Shown: piece after piece, positions 33,758 to 45,561 of the stretch
Position numbering within the stretch: the first letter of the stretch is position 1
Layout of the letters: every line of letters begins with the position of its first letter
The notes under the pieces: generated by a model
What the model was told of the DNA's origin: nothing
The model's database searches: none
Seen by the model: the letters and a program-made list of their open reading frames with translations, nothing else
Assembly (NCBI GenBank): GCA_009823395.1
Contig: CM020502.1
Coordinates: forward strand, 29,064,944-29,128,943
DNA from: Thamnaconus septentrionalis
Lineage: Eukaryota > Chordata > Actinopteri > Tetraodontiformes > Monacanthidae
Direction of reading: 5' to 3'
DNA length: 64,000 nt
Position numbers and translations under genes: made by a program

Positions 33758-35728
33758 AATTAAAGCTGCAAGCAGCGTTTGCGGGACTGAGCCGCCGTGG
33801 CCGACGCGACCCCCGACGACCCACGACGACCCACGACCCCTGCCGACGCCTGCAATTGCCCCACGACCTCTGCCGGCGCCTGCAATTGACCCTCGTCCTC
33901 TGCCGGCGCCATCTGCTGAAACAAAGTCTATGCAAATGATGCAGATTTTTCAAAAGTTTTTTTTTTTTTTGGAAGATGTTGTCAAATATAAATTATAGGC
34001 CTTAATGAGACAAACACGTGGGTGTTTGAATGACGTCTGTATGACTTCCCTAAAGGAAACTGCAGCTATTTGTGTCTGTGTTCAGAAAAGCTGGACAAGA
34101 GGTCTAATTAATCATCATAAGCCTGTATATGCAAATGAGGCAGATTTTTTTTAATTTTTTAGTTGGTTTTTTTTTTGAAGTAGCTGTCAAATGTAAATTA
34201 TAGGCCTTGATGAGACAAACACGTGGATGTTTGAATGACGTCTGTAGGACTTTTGTAAAGGAAACTGCAGCCATTTACAGTATATGCCTGTTGAATAAGA
34301 GGAGAGAAAGAGACAGGCGTGAGGGCACCCAACCTGCAGGAGCAGAGATAGCGCCGCTAGCTCCGCTAGCTCCGCTTTTGGAAGCATGGACATCAAAGCT
34401 CAGAACTCCGCCATTTCGGCGTCTACAGGAAATATATTGGTATCTTCTTTTAGCTAAGAGCTTCAGCTATCTAACTATGTATAGGTATCCGGGGTGTGAG
34501 TAACGGTGAAGGCGTGGTGAGTGAAAATACGAACTTCGTTTTTTTTCGTTCAGGCGATCTCAAACAACTCGAAATATTTAACTTCCTGTTAGTCCTAGGC
34601 AAAAAGTTAGAGCGTACGCGACGTAGAGCTTGATGAGACGAACGCGTGGATATTTGTTGCATGAACGTGCGATGTTCCTAGAGGGCGCTAGGTGCATTTT
34701 TAGTCATTTTTCTGGTGTGTTTTTTTGGATTTCGGTCAGTTTTGACATGCATCGACTTTAAAGGGCTGTAAAATGAAAACGGTGCAACGCATCCGGACCA
34801 TTCTTTTTGCGTTGACCTTCTGACAGTCTAGTCTTTGCAATACAAAAAGTTTGAAAGTTGCAGCATTCATGGTTGTTGAGTTGTGCCACTGTGGATGATT
34901 TCAAACAAGAGGAAATAACTAACTTCCGGTTTGTCAGGGGTCAAAGGTCAGGGTGTGAGAATGTAGGTCTCTATCCAAGGAACGCGTGGGTTTTCGTCCC
35001 ATGTCGTTTCGACCTTCCTAGAGGGCGCTAGAGGCATTTAAAATTTTGCGACGGGATTTTGAGGGATTTTTGGTCAATTTTCAATGTGCGTGACTTTGGA
35101 GGGCCGTTGCACGAAAACGGTTTGAAAATTGAACTTTTTTTTTGATGATTCCGTGGATTGAAGGTCCAGTCTACGTCATACAGAATTTTCAAGGCCGTCG
35201 GACTTGCGCTTCCTGAGCCTTGTGTTTTTTCTGATTTACAAAAAAGTGACGATAGCTGACTTCCGGTTTGTGTGGGGTCAAAGGTCATCATATCACCAAA
35301 TAGCACCCAATTGCCCGCACGCGTGGGTGTTGGTCCCATGTCTGTACGACCTTCCTAGAAGAAAAAAGTTTTGCAAAAGGGGCAAAAACAGGTAAAATAC
35401 AAGTGGAAATAACTCACTTCCTGTTTGTCGGGCGCCAAAAGTTAGAGCGTACGAAATGTCGGGCTTGACGAGACGACGAGCACGCGTGGATATGTTCGTT
35501 ATATTTTTTTGACCTTCCTAGTGGAAGCTAGGGCGAGCGAACACTTTTTTACACCAGTTGAAATTTTTGGACGCCTGTAGGGGGCGCTAGAGAGTGGAAT
35601 TTTGCCTTTTTCTCTTCATTTTATGAAATTTTCACCAATTTCTGACCTATGTGGCAAAAAAAATTGACATATTTTCTATGGTCAGGGGGTCTAATTTGAG
35701 CGCAAAAGGGCGGCGGAAGTATAATAAT
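33758..35728 (+). repeat. Array unit 7
   Basis: About 1.97 kb; recent sister copy of unit 6. Confidence 0.85.
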
Positions 35729-37738
35729 AATAAAGCTAAAGCAGCTGCAAGCAGCGTTTGCGGGACTGAGCCGCCGTGGCCGACGCGACCCCGACGACCC
35801 ACGACGACCCCACGACCCCTGCCGACGCCTGCAATTGCCCCACGACCTCTGCCGACGCCTGCAATTGACCCTCGTCCTCTGCCGACGCCATCTGCTGAAA
35901 GAAGTCTATGCAAATGATGCAGATTTTTTCAAAGTGTTTTTTTTTTTTTTTTTGGAAGATGTTGTCAAATATAAATTATAGGCCTTAATGAGACAAACAT
36001 GTGGGTGTTTGAATGACGTCTGTATGACTTCCCTAAAGGAAACTGCAGCTATTTATGTCTGTGTTCAGAAAAGAGGAGAAGAGGTCTAATTAATCATCAT
36101 AAGCCTGTGTATGGAAATGATGCAGATTTTTCACCTGAATTTTTTTATTTTGTTGTTTGTTTTTTTTTGAAGTGGCTGTCAAATGTAACATATAGGCCTT
36201 GATGAGACAAACACGTGGATGTTTGAATGACGTCTGTAGCACTTCTGTAAAGGAAACTGCAGCCATTTACAGTATATGCCTGTTGAATAAGAGGGAGAGA
36301 CAGAGAAAGGCGTGAGGGGATCCCAACCTGCAGGAGCCCAACCTGCAGGAGCAGAGTTAGCGCCGCTAGCTCCGCTAGCTCCGCTTTTGGAAGCATGGAC
36401 ATCTAAGCTCAGAACCCCGCCATTTCGGCGCCTACAGGAAAGATATAGGTATCTTCTTTTAGCTAAGAGCTTCAGCTATCTAACTATGTATAGGTATCCG
36501 GGGTGTGAGTAACGGTGTAAGCGTGGCGAGTGAAAATACGAACTTCGTTTTTTTTCGTTCAGGCGATCTCAAACAACTCGAAATATTTAACTTCCTGTTT
36601 GTCCTAGGCAAAAAGTTAGAGCGTACGCGACGTAGAGCTCGATGAGACGAACGCGTGGATATTTGTTGCATGAATGTCCGATGTTCCTAGAGGGCGCTAG
36701 GTGCGTTTTCAGTAATTTTTCTGGTGTTTATTTTTGCTGTTTTTCAGTTTTGACATCATCGACTTTAAAGGGCTGTAAAATGAAAACGGTGCAACGCTTC
36801 CGGACCATTCTTTTTGCGTTGACCTTCTGACAGTCTAGTCTGTGCAATACAAAAGGTTTGAAAGTTGCAGCATTCACGGTTGTTGAGTTGTGTCACTGTG
36901 GATGATTTAAAACAAGTGTAAATAACAAACTTCTGGTTTGTCAGGGGTGAAAGGTCATCATGTCAGAATGTAGGTCTCTATGCAAGGAACGCGTGGGTTT
37001 TCGTTCCATGTCGTTTCGACCTTCCTAGAGGGCGCTAGAGGCATTTTAATTTTAGCGACGGCATTTTTTAGTGATTTTTGGTCAATTTTCAGTGTACGTG
37101 GACTTTGGAGGGCCGTTGCACGAAAACGGTTTGAAATTTTCACTTTTTTGTTTAAGATTGTTTGGAATGAAGGTCCAGTCTATGTCATACTGACTTTTCA
37201 AGCCCGTCGGACTTGCGCTTCCTGAGCCTTGCGTTGTCTGTCATTTCCAAAAAAGTGACGATAGCTGACTTCCGGTTTGTGTGGGGTCAAAGGTCATCAT
37301 ATCAGCAAATAGCACCCAATTGCCCGCACGCGTGGGTTTTGGTCCCATGTCTCTACAACCTTCCTAGAAGGAAAAAGTTTTGCAAAAGGGGCAAAAACAG
37401 GCAAAATACAATTGGAAATAACTCACTTCCTGTTTGTCGGGCGCCAAAAGTTAGAGCGTACGAAATGTCGGGCTTGACGAGACGAACGCGTGGATATGTT
37501 CCTCATATTTTTCAGACCTTCCTAGTGGAATGTATGGCTAGCGATCACTTTTTTACACCAGTAGAAATTTTTGGACGCCTGTAGGGGGCGCTAGAGAGTG
37601 GAATTTTGCCTTTTTCTCTTCATTTTATGAAATTTTCACCAATTTCTGACCTATGTGGCAAATTTAATTTACATATTTTCGATGGTCAGGGGGTCTAATT
37701 TGAGCGCAAAAGGGCGGCGGAAGAATAATAATAATAAT
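35729..37738 (+). repeat. Array unit 8
   Basis: About 2.01 kb. The head carries a small duplication (TAAAGCTAAAGCAGCTGC). Shares GGTGTTTATTTTTGCTG with unit 9. Confidence 0.85.
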
Positions 37739-39692
37739 AATTAAAGCTGCAAGCAGCGTTTGCGGGACTGAGCCGCCGTGGCCGACGCGACCCCCGACGA
37801 CCCACAATGACCCCCGACCCCTGCCGACGCCTGCAATTGACCCCCGACCCCTGCCGACGCCTGCAATTGACCCCCGTCCTCTGCCGACGCCAGCTGCTGA
37901 AAGAAGTCTTTCAGTTTTTTTTCTTTTTTTTTGGAAGATGTTGTCAAATCTAAATTATAGGCCTTAATGAGACAAAAACGTGGGTGTTTGAATGACGTCT
38001 GTATGACTTCCCTAAAGGAAACTGCAGCTATTTTTGTATGTGTTCAGAAAGAGGGAGAAGAGGTCTAATTAATCATCATAAGCCTGTGTATGGAAATGAT
38101 GCAGATTTTTCACCAGCATTTTTTTATGTTGTTGGTTTGTTTTTTGGATGAGGCTGTCAAATGTAAATTGTAGGCGTTGATGAGACAAACACGTGGATGT
38201 TTGAATGACGTCTGTAGCACTTTTGTAAAGGAAACTGCAGCCATTTACAGTATATGGCTGTTGAATAAGAGGGAGAGCAAGAGACAGGCGTGAGGGGCTC
38301 CTGACTATGAGGAGCAGAGTTAGCGCCGCTAGCTCCGTTAGCTCCGCTTTTGGAAGCATGGACATCTAAGCTCAGAACTCCGCCATTTCGGCGTCTAGAG
38401 GAAAGATATTGGTATCTTCTTTTAGCTAAGAGCTTCAGCTATCTAACTATGTATAGGTACCCGGGGTGTGAGTAACGGTGTAGGCGTGGTGAGTGAAAAT
38501 ACGAACTTCGTTTTTTTTCGTTCAGGCGATCTCAAACAACTCGAAATATTTAACTTCCTGTTTGTCCTAGGGCAAAAGTTAGAGCGTACGCGACGTAGAG
38601 CTTGATGAGACGAACGCGTGGATATTTGTTGCATGAATGTCCGATGTTCCTAGAGGGCGCTAGGTGCATTTTCAGTAATTTTTCTGGTGTTTATTTTTGC
38701 TGTTTTTCAGTTTTGACATCATCGACTTTAAAGGGCTGTAAAATGAAAACGGTGCAACGCTTCCGGACCATTGTTTTTGCGTTGACCTTCTGACAGTCTA
38801 GTCTGTGCAATACAAAAGGTTTGAAAGTTGCAGCATTCACGGTTGTTGAGTTGTGCCACTGTGGATGATTTCAAACAAGAGGAAACAACTAACTTCCGGT
38901 TTGTCAGGGGTCAAAGGTCATCATGTCAGAATGTAGGTCTCTCTCAAGGAACGCGTGGGTTTTGGTTCCATGTCGTTTCGACCTTCCTAGAGGGTGCTAG
39001 AGGCATGTTAATTTTTGCGACGTCATTTTTTAGCGATTTTTGGTCAATTTTCAATGTGCGTGGACTTTGGAGGGCCGTTGCACGAAAACGGTTTGAAAAT
39101 GTCAACTTTTTTTTGATGATTCTGTGGATTGAAGGTCCAGTCTATGTCATACAGAATTTTCAAGGCCGTCGGACTTGCGCTTCCTGAGCCTTGTGTTTTC
39201 TCTGATTTTCAAAAAAGTGACGATAGCTGACTTCCGGTTTGTGTGGGGTCAAAGGTCATCATATCAGCAAATAGCACCCAATTGCCCGCACGCGGCGTGG
39301 GTGTTGGTCCCATGTCTCTACGACCTTCCTAGAAGAAAAAAGTTTTGCAAAGGGGCAAAACAGGCAAAATACAATTGAAATAACTCACTTCCTGTTTGTC
39401 GGGCGCCAAAAGTTAGAGCGTACGAAATGTCGGGCTTGACGAGAGACGAGCGCGTGGATATGTTCGTTATATTTTTTGACCTTCCTAGTGGAAGCTAGGG
39501 CCATTTCAATTTTTTAAACACCAGTTGTAATTTTTGGACGCCTGTAGGGGCGCTAGAGAGTGGAATTTTGCCTTTTACCCTTAATTTTATAAAATTTTTT
39601 GCCGATTTCAACATGAATGTCAAATTTGGTTAGTTTTGGAGTATGTTCAGGGGGTCAAAATGGGGTTCAAAGACACGTAAGGAAAACCGTAA
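37739..39692 (+). repeat. Array unit 9
   Basis: About 1.95 kb, with a shortened stretch after the head minisatellite. Followed by the longest block of short hairpin repeats. Confidence 0.85.
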
Positions 39693-40150
39693 AAATAATA
39701 ATAATAAACCTTACAAAAACAATCAAGACTTCGCTTTGCGTAGTCCTGCTCTGATGAGAGCAGGCCTTCGCTGATGCTCAGTCCCGAATAAGAATAAACC
39801 TTACAAATACAATCGAGTCTTCGCCTTGCGAAGACCTGCTCTGATATGAGCAGGCCTTCGCTATGGCTCAGTCCCGAATAATAAGAATAAACCTTACAAA
39901 AACAATCGAGTCTTCGCCTTGCGAAGACCTGCTCTGATGAGAGCAGGCCTTCGCTATGGCTCAGTCCCGAATAAACCTTACAAAAACAATCAAGACTTCG
40001 CCTTGCGTAGTCCTGCTCTGATGAGAGCAGGCCTTCGCAGAGGCTCAGTCCCGAATAAGAAGAAACATTACAAATACAATCGAGTCTTCGCCTTGCGAAG
40101 ACCTGCTCTGATATGAGCAGGCCTTCGCTGAGGCTCAGTCCCGAATAATA
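39693..40150 (+). repeat. Terminal block of ~95-bp hairpin repeats
   Basis: About five copies of (C/A)TTACAAA(A/T)ACAATC ... CTTCGC(C/T)TTGCG ... CCTGCTCTGAT ... AGCAGGCCTTCGC ... GGCTCAGTCCCG, separated by AAT-rich links. Ends the array at 40150. Confidence 0.9.
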
Positions 40151-40267
40151 ATTGTTGTGGTTCTCAAGGGCTTTGTACAAAGCCGAATGAAGAAAATGTT
40201 TTTTGTGTTTGTGGCGCCCTCTGTTGGCACAACCCACGCTCACATCTTTGGCTGTGGTGGGTTTCAG

Positions 40268-40606
40268 TTGCTCCGCATCGAGGCGGAGCTGCGGGAGTCA
40301 CTGCGGCTGGACGAGGAGCGCCAGCAGGAGGCCCACTTCCTCCGCCAGCAGGAGAACCAGGCGCTGAGAACCAACCTGGTGTACCTGAGCCTCAGCCAGC
40401 GGCTCACCAAGTGAGACCTCACCCTCTGCCTCTCTCTCTGCATGTACACGTTTAGCAGAGCGACATGTGACCCCTGACCTGTCTGACCCCAACACAGGCC
40501 CTGGGTGAGCAGCTACTTCAGGAAGTTCCCCATGCACTTATACTGCCTTCCTGTCTGTCCCGCCAATCACAGAGTGAGGAGGCAGGGCCTGAGCAAGAAG
40601 AAATGA
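40268..40606 (+). CDS. Unidentified coiled-coil protein, 3' exons
   Basis: The function is not recognised. Two exons fit well: 40268-40410 after a TTTCAG acceptor, and 40498-40606 after CACAG. They encode a charged helix (ELRESLRLDEERQQEAHFL) with leucines and acidic/basic residues spaced as in a coiled coil, then LVYLSLSQRL, an aromatic PWVSSYFRKFPMHLYCLP segment and a basic tail ending SKKK. No start codon is available in the first exon, so an upstream exon is needed. The phase-0 acceptor fits a donor at 20072 across the repeat array; a start hidden nearer is also possible. The stop is at 40604. Confidence 0.55.
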
Positions 40607-41400
40607 CCGCACCTCCTTCATGTTTTTGAGCAAAATGTGTGTAATTAATGTGACAGAATATTAAGAGGCAGAGATGCAAGTTGGTTGGATTAATGCAAAT
40701 ATATTTTTGGTTGCACTAATTTTAGTGATTTAATTTTGGTTTACTTACGTGCTAATGTTATTGTGTTATTATAATGACTAAAAGACTAAAAGTGGGTAGA
40801 AATATTTGCAGATTCAAATAACCTAGAAGATAACCTTTATTATCAATTAGCATGAGAGGGGCTCTGTATTATGAGAGCTTTTGATCATTTACACATTTAC
40901 ATGTAAAACATTTTTCTTCTGTTATATTTCTGGTCGAATAGGGCAGTGTTTTTCAAACACTGTGCCACGGCACATTAGAGCACCATGAGATAATGTCAAT
41001 AATCTACCGTGGAAAATGATCCAATTTCATTTAATTTATCTAAAAAAAATATTAATAAAATTCCATTGTGGATTGACTGTGCTTTCAAAGGAATGTGAGA
41101 CTATTTTCCTTCATCAATCCCACCCAGAATATCAGCTTTGTGAGAATCTAATCAGGCCCATATTTCACACTGAGTACGCATAAATCAATTAAAAGACTTT
41201 ATTGTCATTATCAGGCTAAAAAGTGTCGTGTAATCATATTTTGGTTGGTGGTGTGCTATGGGATTTTTTCCATGTAAAATACTGCAATATAAGCTCGAAA
41301 CAAACCTGCTGCGAGCGGCTTTACTCCACTAGATGGCGACACGGAATACTTTCTTTTACGCGATGTCTGCGTAGTGACGTCACTCGCTCGCCTGTCTGCC
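40607..41400. other. Intergenic region before cct2, with a hAT-like remnant
   Basis: A segment at about 40944-41070 (AGTGTTTTTCAAACACTGTG, CCACGGCACA, CCGTGGAAAATGATCC) resembles the end of a hAT-type MITE common in fish. The remainder is AT-rich. The last ~100 bp is GC-richer and probably holds the cct2 core promoter. Confidence 0.4.
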
Positions 41401-41450
41401 CAGCCCTTCTTCTGTGGTGTGCTCGGCTCCAGCCCCAAATCGCAGACATC

Positions 41451-44400
41451 ATGGTGAGTTTTGACCGTTCATTTATGCCGCACAGAGGCGACACCGCGAC
41501 CCGAGACTTGAAAAAGACTAGACTAGAAAGACGCACAGAGAGAAAGTCGATGCTGAACGCGTTCCCGACATTTCCCCCTCGTTGCCACAGCTTCCGTTAG
41601 CTCGCTGCTAGCCGGCGCTGCTAACCCGGCGAGCAGCACATGGGCTGGACCAAAGGCTAACGGCTAAGCTAACAAAATCCAGGAGATTCTCCACATTTTA
41701 CGGACTCTCCGAATAAACTCTAACTCAGCGCAACTGATACCAGCCGCTGACTTTGTGTGTTCATGGTTAAAGTATCTGAAATTACCCCACTGCATGTGAA
41801 CGAGCCTGCTAAGGATGCTAGGCTAGGTTAGCTTGTGAGTGGGGCTTTGTGGCTGTCAGTGAGGTGCCAGTCACCGACCACACTGTGAACAGCGGCGACT
41901 GACTGGGACTTCAATCACACGTTTATGCCTATGTGGAAAGGCACAAAGACACGTATTTGACACGATTTTATTCATGGGAGTCACGTTGATTTTATTAAAT
42001 AAAGTGCTGTGCTGGGGTTTATGATGGAAGCTTCTAGCGGCTTCTATGAAGAAAGGGGCGGATGAAATGGCTCCGTCACCGCCTTAAAAGGTTCCTTCTC
42101 ACGGAAGTTCCGTTATGAGGGCCTTTGTTTGGAAAAAATAGAAATAAGTGTTTTCGTCATGGTCTTCAGTCACTGCACTCTCAGTTGTGATTTTGCTTTA
42201 CTTTACTTTGATGACTTCATCACGTGATGGATTATTTGGAATGCAGAGTTTAGGTTGAATCAACATGCACAAATGGCTGGACTGATTTAAGAGTGAACTC
42301 AAACGCACCTAAAAAATAAAAAATGAAACTGTACATCGTAGGAATAGGTCCCAGTGATTTTATTTATTTATTTATTTATTATTTATTACATAAATTTCAC
42401 AACTTTTGCTGATTTCATTAAGTTCAGCTGACTGGTTGATGTTCTTGTGCAGGCGTCCATATCGATGGCCCCGGTCAACATCTTCAAGCATGGAGCTGAC
42501 GAGGAGAAAGCTGAAACTGCACGACTGGTCCGTTTTTTTTGTCTTTTTAAAAAAATATATGTTTTTATCCCCCACCCACCATTTAATATTAACATTTAAA
42601 AACAATCAAATATGAATGTTTTATTAAACCATTTAATTTTTTAATTGTTCTCCCGCAGTCTTCCTTTGTTGGAGCCATCGCTGTTGGGGACCTGGTGAAG
42701 AGCACGCTGGGACCAAAGGGGATGGTCAGTGTTGTGTCGTCTGCAGAACATCAGGTGTGATTGTGATTGGTGGAGAAACTCCTCTGGTCTCCTTCCCCTA
42801 TAGGACAAGATCCTGCTGAGCGGTGGGAAGAACGGCGCAGTGACGGTGACCAACGACGGCGCCACCATCCTCAAGGCCATCGGAGTCGACAACCCCGCCG
42901 CCAAAGTTCTCGTCGGTAAATGGCGCCACTATGTGGAGTCTCGACTGGAGAGAAACGTGTTTTTTTTCTTCTTCTTTTTCTTCTTCTTCTTCAAGGACAC
43001 GTGGACAATTCACTTGCACTTTATTGCACCATAACACCCATAATCATGTGAATTCATATATAGCTGCTACATTATATTATATTATAATATATGTGTGCTA
43101 GATTAGATCTAATTTTTATATTATATATTACATTTCAAAATTATGTGCCTAATTATAAAACATTGATTATGAATGTTCATCATATTATACAGCACTATTG
43201 CACATCATCATTATTATTACCACTTGTAATATTATTATTTTACTGATGTCTTCAGTGAAATGTTTTTAATACTAAGATTTTTGTTGATATTATATTTTTT
43301 TTGCATTCCATTGTTTGCAATTAATTATATTATATTATTATTATATTACTTTTTTAAAGAAATCTTTTCAACTTGTAATTTTGCTGCATCAACATTTCAT
43401 TGCCGTGCAACATGACATGTAGCCAATCAAATCTTTCCAATCTTTTAATTTTCTTCCTCTCAGACATCTCCAAGGTCCAGGACGACGAGGTGGGAGACGG
43501 GACCACCTCGGTCACCGTGCTGGCCGCCGAGCTGCTGAGGGTGAGGTGAACGTTGCTCTCCCGTGCACCGACGTTGCACGCTGCCTTTTAATGGCCGCTT
43601 TCCTCGACAGGAGGCGGAGCTTCTGATCGCCAAGAAGATCCACCCACAGACCATCATCTCCGGCTGGAGGAAGGCCACGCAGGTGGCCCGGGATGCTCTG
43701 AAGGAGGCGGCCATGGACCACAGGTCAGCTGGGCGGGACTTCCTGTTCGTCTCTGAACTTCCTGTTCTTCTCATTTCTGAACTTCCTGGTTGTCTCTGAA
43801 CTTCCACGACCCCAAAAGATCAGGGAAAATAAAAGTCCCTAACATTGCGCAGACACTTGAAGGCATCATCTCCCCTCCCTGCTACAGCAACGATGCAGCT
43901 CGCTTCCAGGAGGACCTGCTGAACATCGCCCGCACCACGCTGTCCTCCAAGCTGCTCACCCACCACAAGGACCACTTCGCCCAGCTGGCCGTGGACGCCG
44001 TCATGAGGCTGAAGGGCTCCGGAAACCTGGAGGCCATCCACGTCATCAAGAAGCTGGGAGGAAGCCTCACTGACTCCTACCTGGATGAAGGTCAGTCACC
44101 TCTTGATGCTATGGTTGGACGGAGCTGGCTGGCTGGCTCCGCCCCCTGTGGTGTCTGGTCTGTCGGCTAATTGGCTGTTTTGGGTGTGGTCGTCGTGCAG
44201 GTTTCCTGCTGGACAAGAAGATTGGAGTGAACCAGCCCAAGAGGCTGGAGAACGTCAACATCCTGGTGGCCAACACCGGCATGGACACAGACAAGATCAA
44301 GGTATATACACGCACACACGCACGCATGCATGCAATCTCCTGACAGGTAGACTTTCGTTTTGAAGTGTCAGTTCATGTGTGTGTGTGTGTGTGTGTGTGT

Positions 44401-45524
44401 GCGCGTGTTTGTGTGTGTGTCAGATCTTCGGCTCCAGAGTTCGCGTTGACTCAACAGCAAAGGTTGCAGAGATCGAAATGGCCGAGAAGGAGAAGATGAA
44501 GGAGAAGGTCGACCGCATCCTTAAACACGGAATCAACTGCTTCATCAACAGGTGCGCGCGCACACACACACACACACACACACATATGCGCGCGCGAACT
44601 CTGTTGCAAGGCAGCAGAGTTCGCACTCTGCTGCCAGCAGTTTCCCCCCCAGCAGAGGGAGCTGTTCTCCCTCCAGCTGACCCCCAGCTGTTGTTCCTCC
44701 CTCCAGGCAGCTGATCTACAACTACCCAGAGCAGCTGTTCGCCCAGGCCGGCGTCATGGCCATCGAGCACGCTGACTTTGCCGGCGTAGAGCGCCTCGCC
44801 CTGGTCACCGGTACGACAACACAACTAACACAGTACAGTATCACAACTGCAACACAACTGTAACACATTACAGTATCACAACTGTAACACACTACAGTAA
44901 CACAGTACAGTATCACAACTGTAACACAACTGTAACCCTGTACCATATCACTGTAATGTGTTACTGTAACACATTACAGTAACACAACCCCCACTGTCGC
45001 TCTTGCTCGCCAAGATGCCAAAAATCAATTCTAACTTGGTATCTGTGAGGACAGCAAAGAGAATTCCATTGCTGCACGTGACAAAAAACACTTTGAATAC
45101 TGACGACTGTCATTAAGATTGACTGCCACTTTGTGTGTGTGTGTGTGTGTGTGTGTGTCAGGAGGGGAGATCACCTCCACCTTCGACCACCCAGAGATGG
45201 TGAAGCTGGGCCACTGCAAGCTGATCGAGGAGGTGATGATCGGCGAGGACATGCTCATCCACTTCTCCGGCGTCGCCATGGGTTCGTCCACCCCTCCCTC
45301 CCTCCCTCCCTCCCCCACCAGGGGGCAGAATCAGCGACTCACCTGAACCCCTTCCTAACCCTGCCCCTCCCCCTCCTCCATTCCCCACAGGCGAGGCGTG
45401 CACCGTCGTCCTGCGGGGGGCGACGCAGCAGATCCTGGACGAGGCCGAGCGCTCGCTGCACGACGCGCTGTGTGTGTTGGCGCAGACGGTGAAGGAGCCA
45501 CGCACCATCTACGGAGGAGGTCGA

Positions 45525-45561
<37 letters not shown>

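Larger units (their letters stand above)
20643..39692. repeat. Tandem array of nine ~2 kb non-coding units
   Basis: Each unit begins AATTAAAGCTGCAAGCAGCG followed by CGGGACTGAGCC. Starts are at 20643, 23118, 25551, 27637, 29793, 31774, 33758, 35729 and 37739. Order within a unit: a 5' hairpin GCTGCAAGCAGC; a GC-rich minisatellite with ACGCCTGCAATTG; one to four ~190-bp subrepeats with GAAACTGCAGC; then about 1.4 kb of diverged blocks, each with ACTTCC(G/T)GTTTGT, ACGCGTGG and CCTTCCTAG words; then an AAT-rich end. No long ORF is shared; reading frames of up to ~130 codons exist only because copies are similar. It is either a satellite or a non-autonomous element expanded in place. Direct (head-to-tail) orientation is certain. 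Confidence 0.9.

Noticed and set aside
20682..40150. Repeated 60-130-codon frames in the tandem array (for example ones starting MADATP or MRGSQPA)
   Set aside because: They recur only because the units are copies, are interrupted differently in each unit and show no domain or conserved start and stop.
43736..43887. In-frame extension of cct2 exon 7 upstream (43790-43887)
   Set aside because: The CTACAG acceptor at 43887 gives the conserved sequence and the right phase; the upstream part has no CCT2 similarity.
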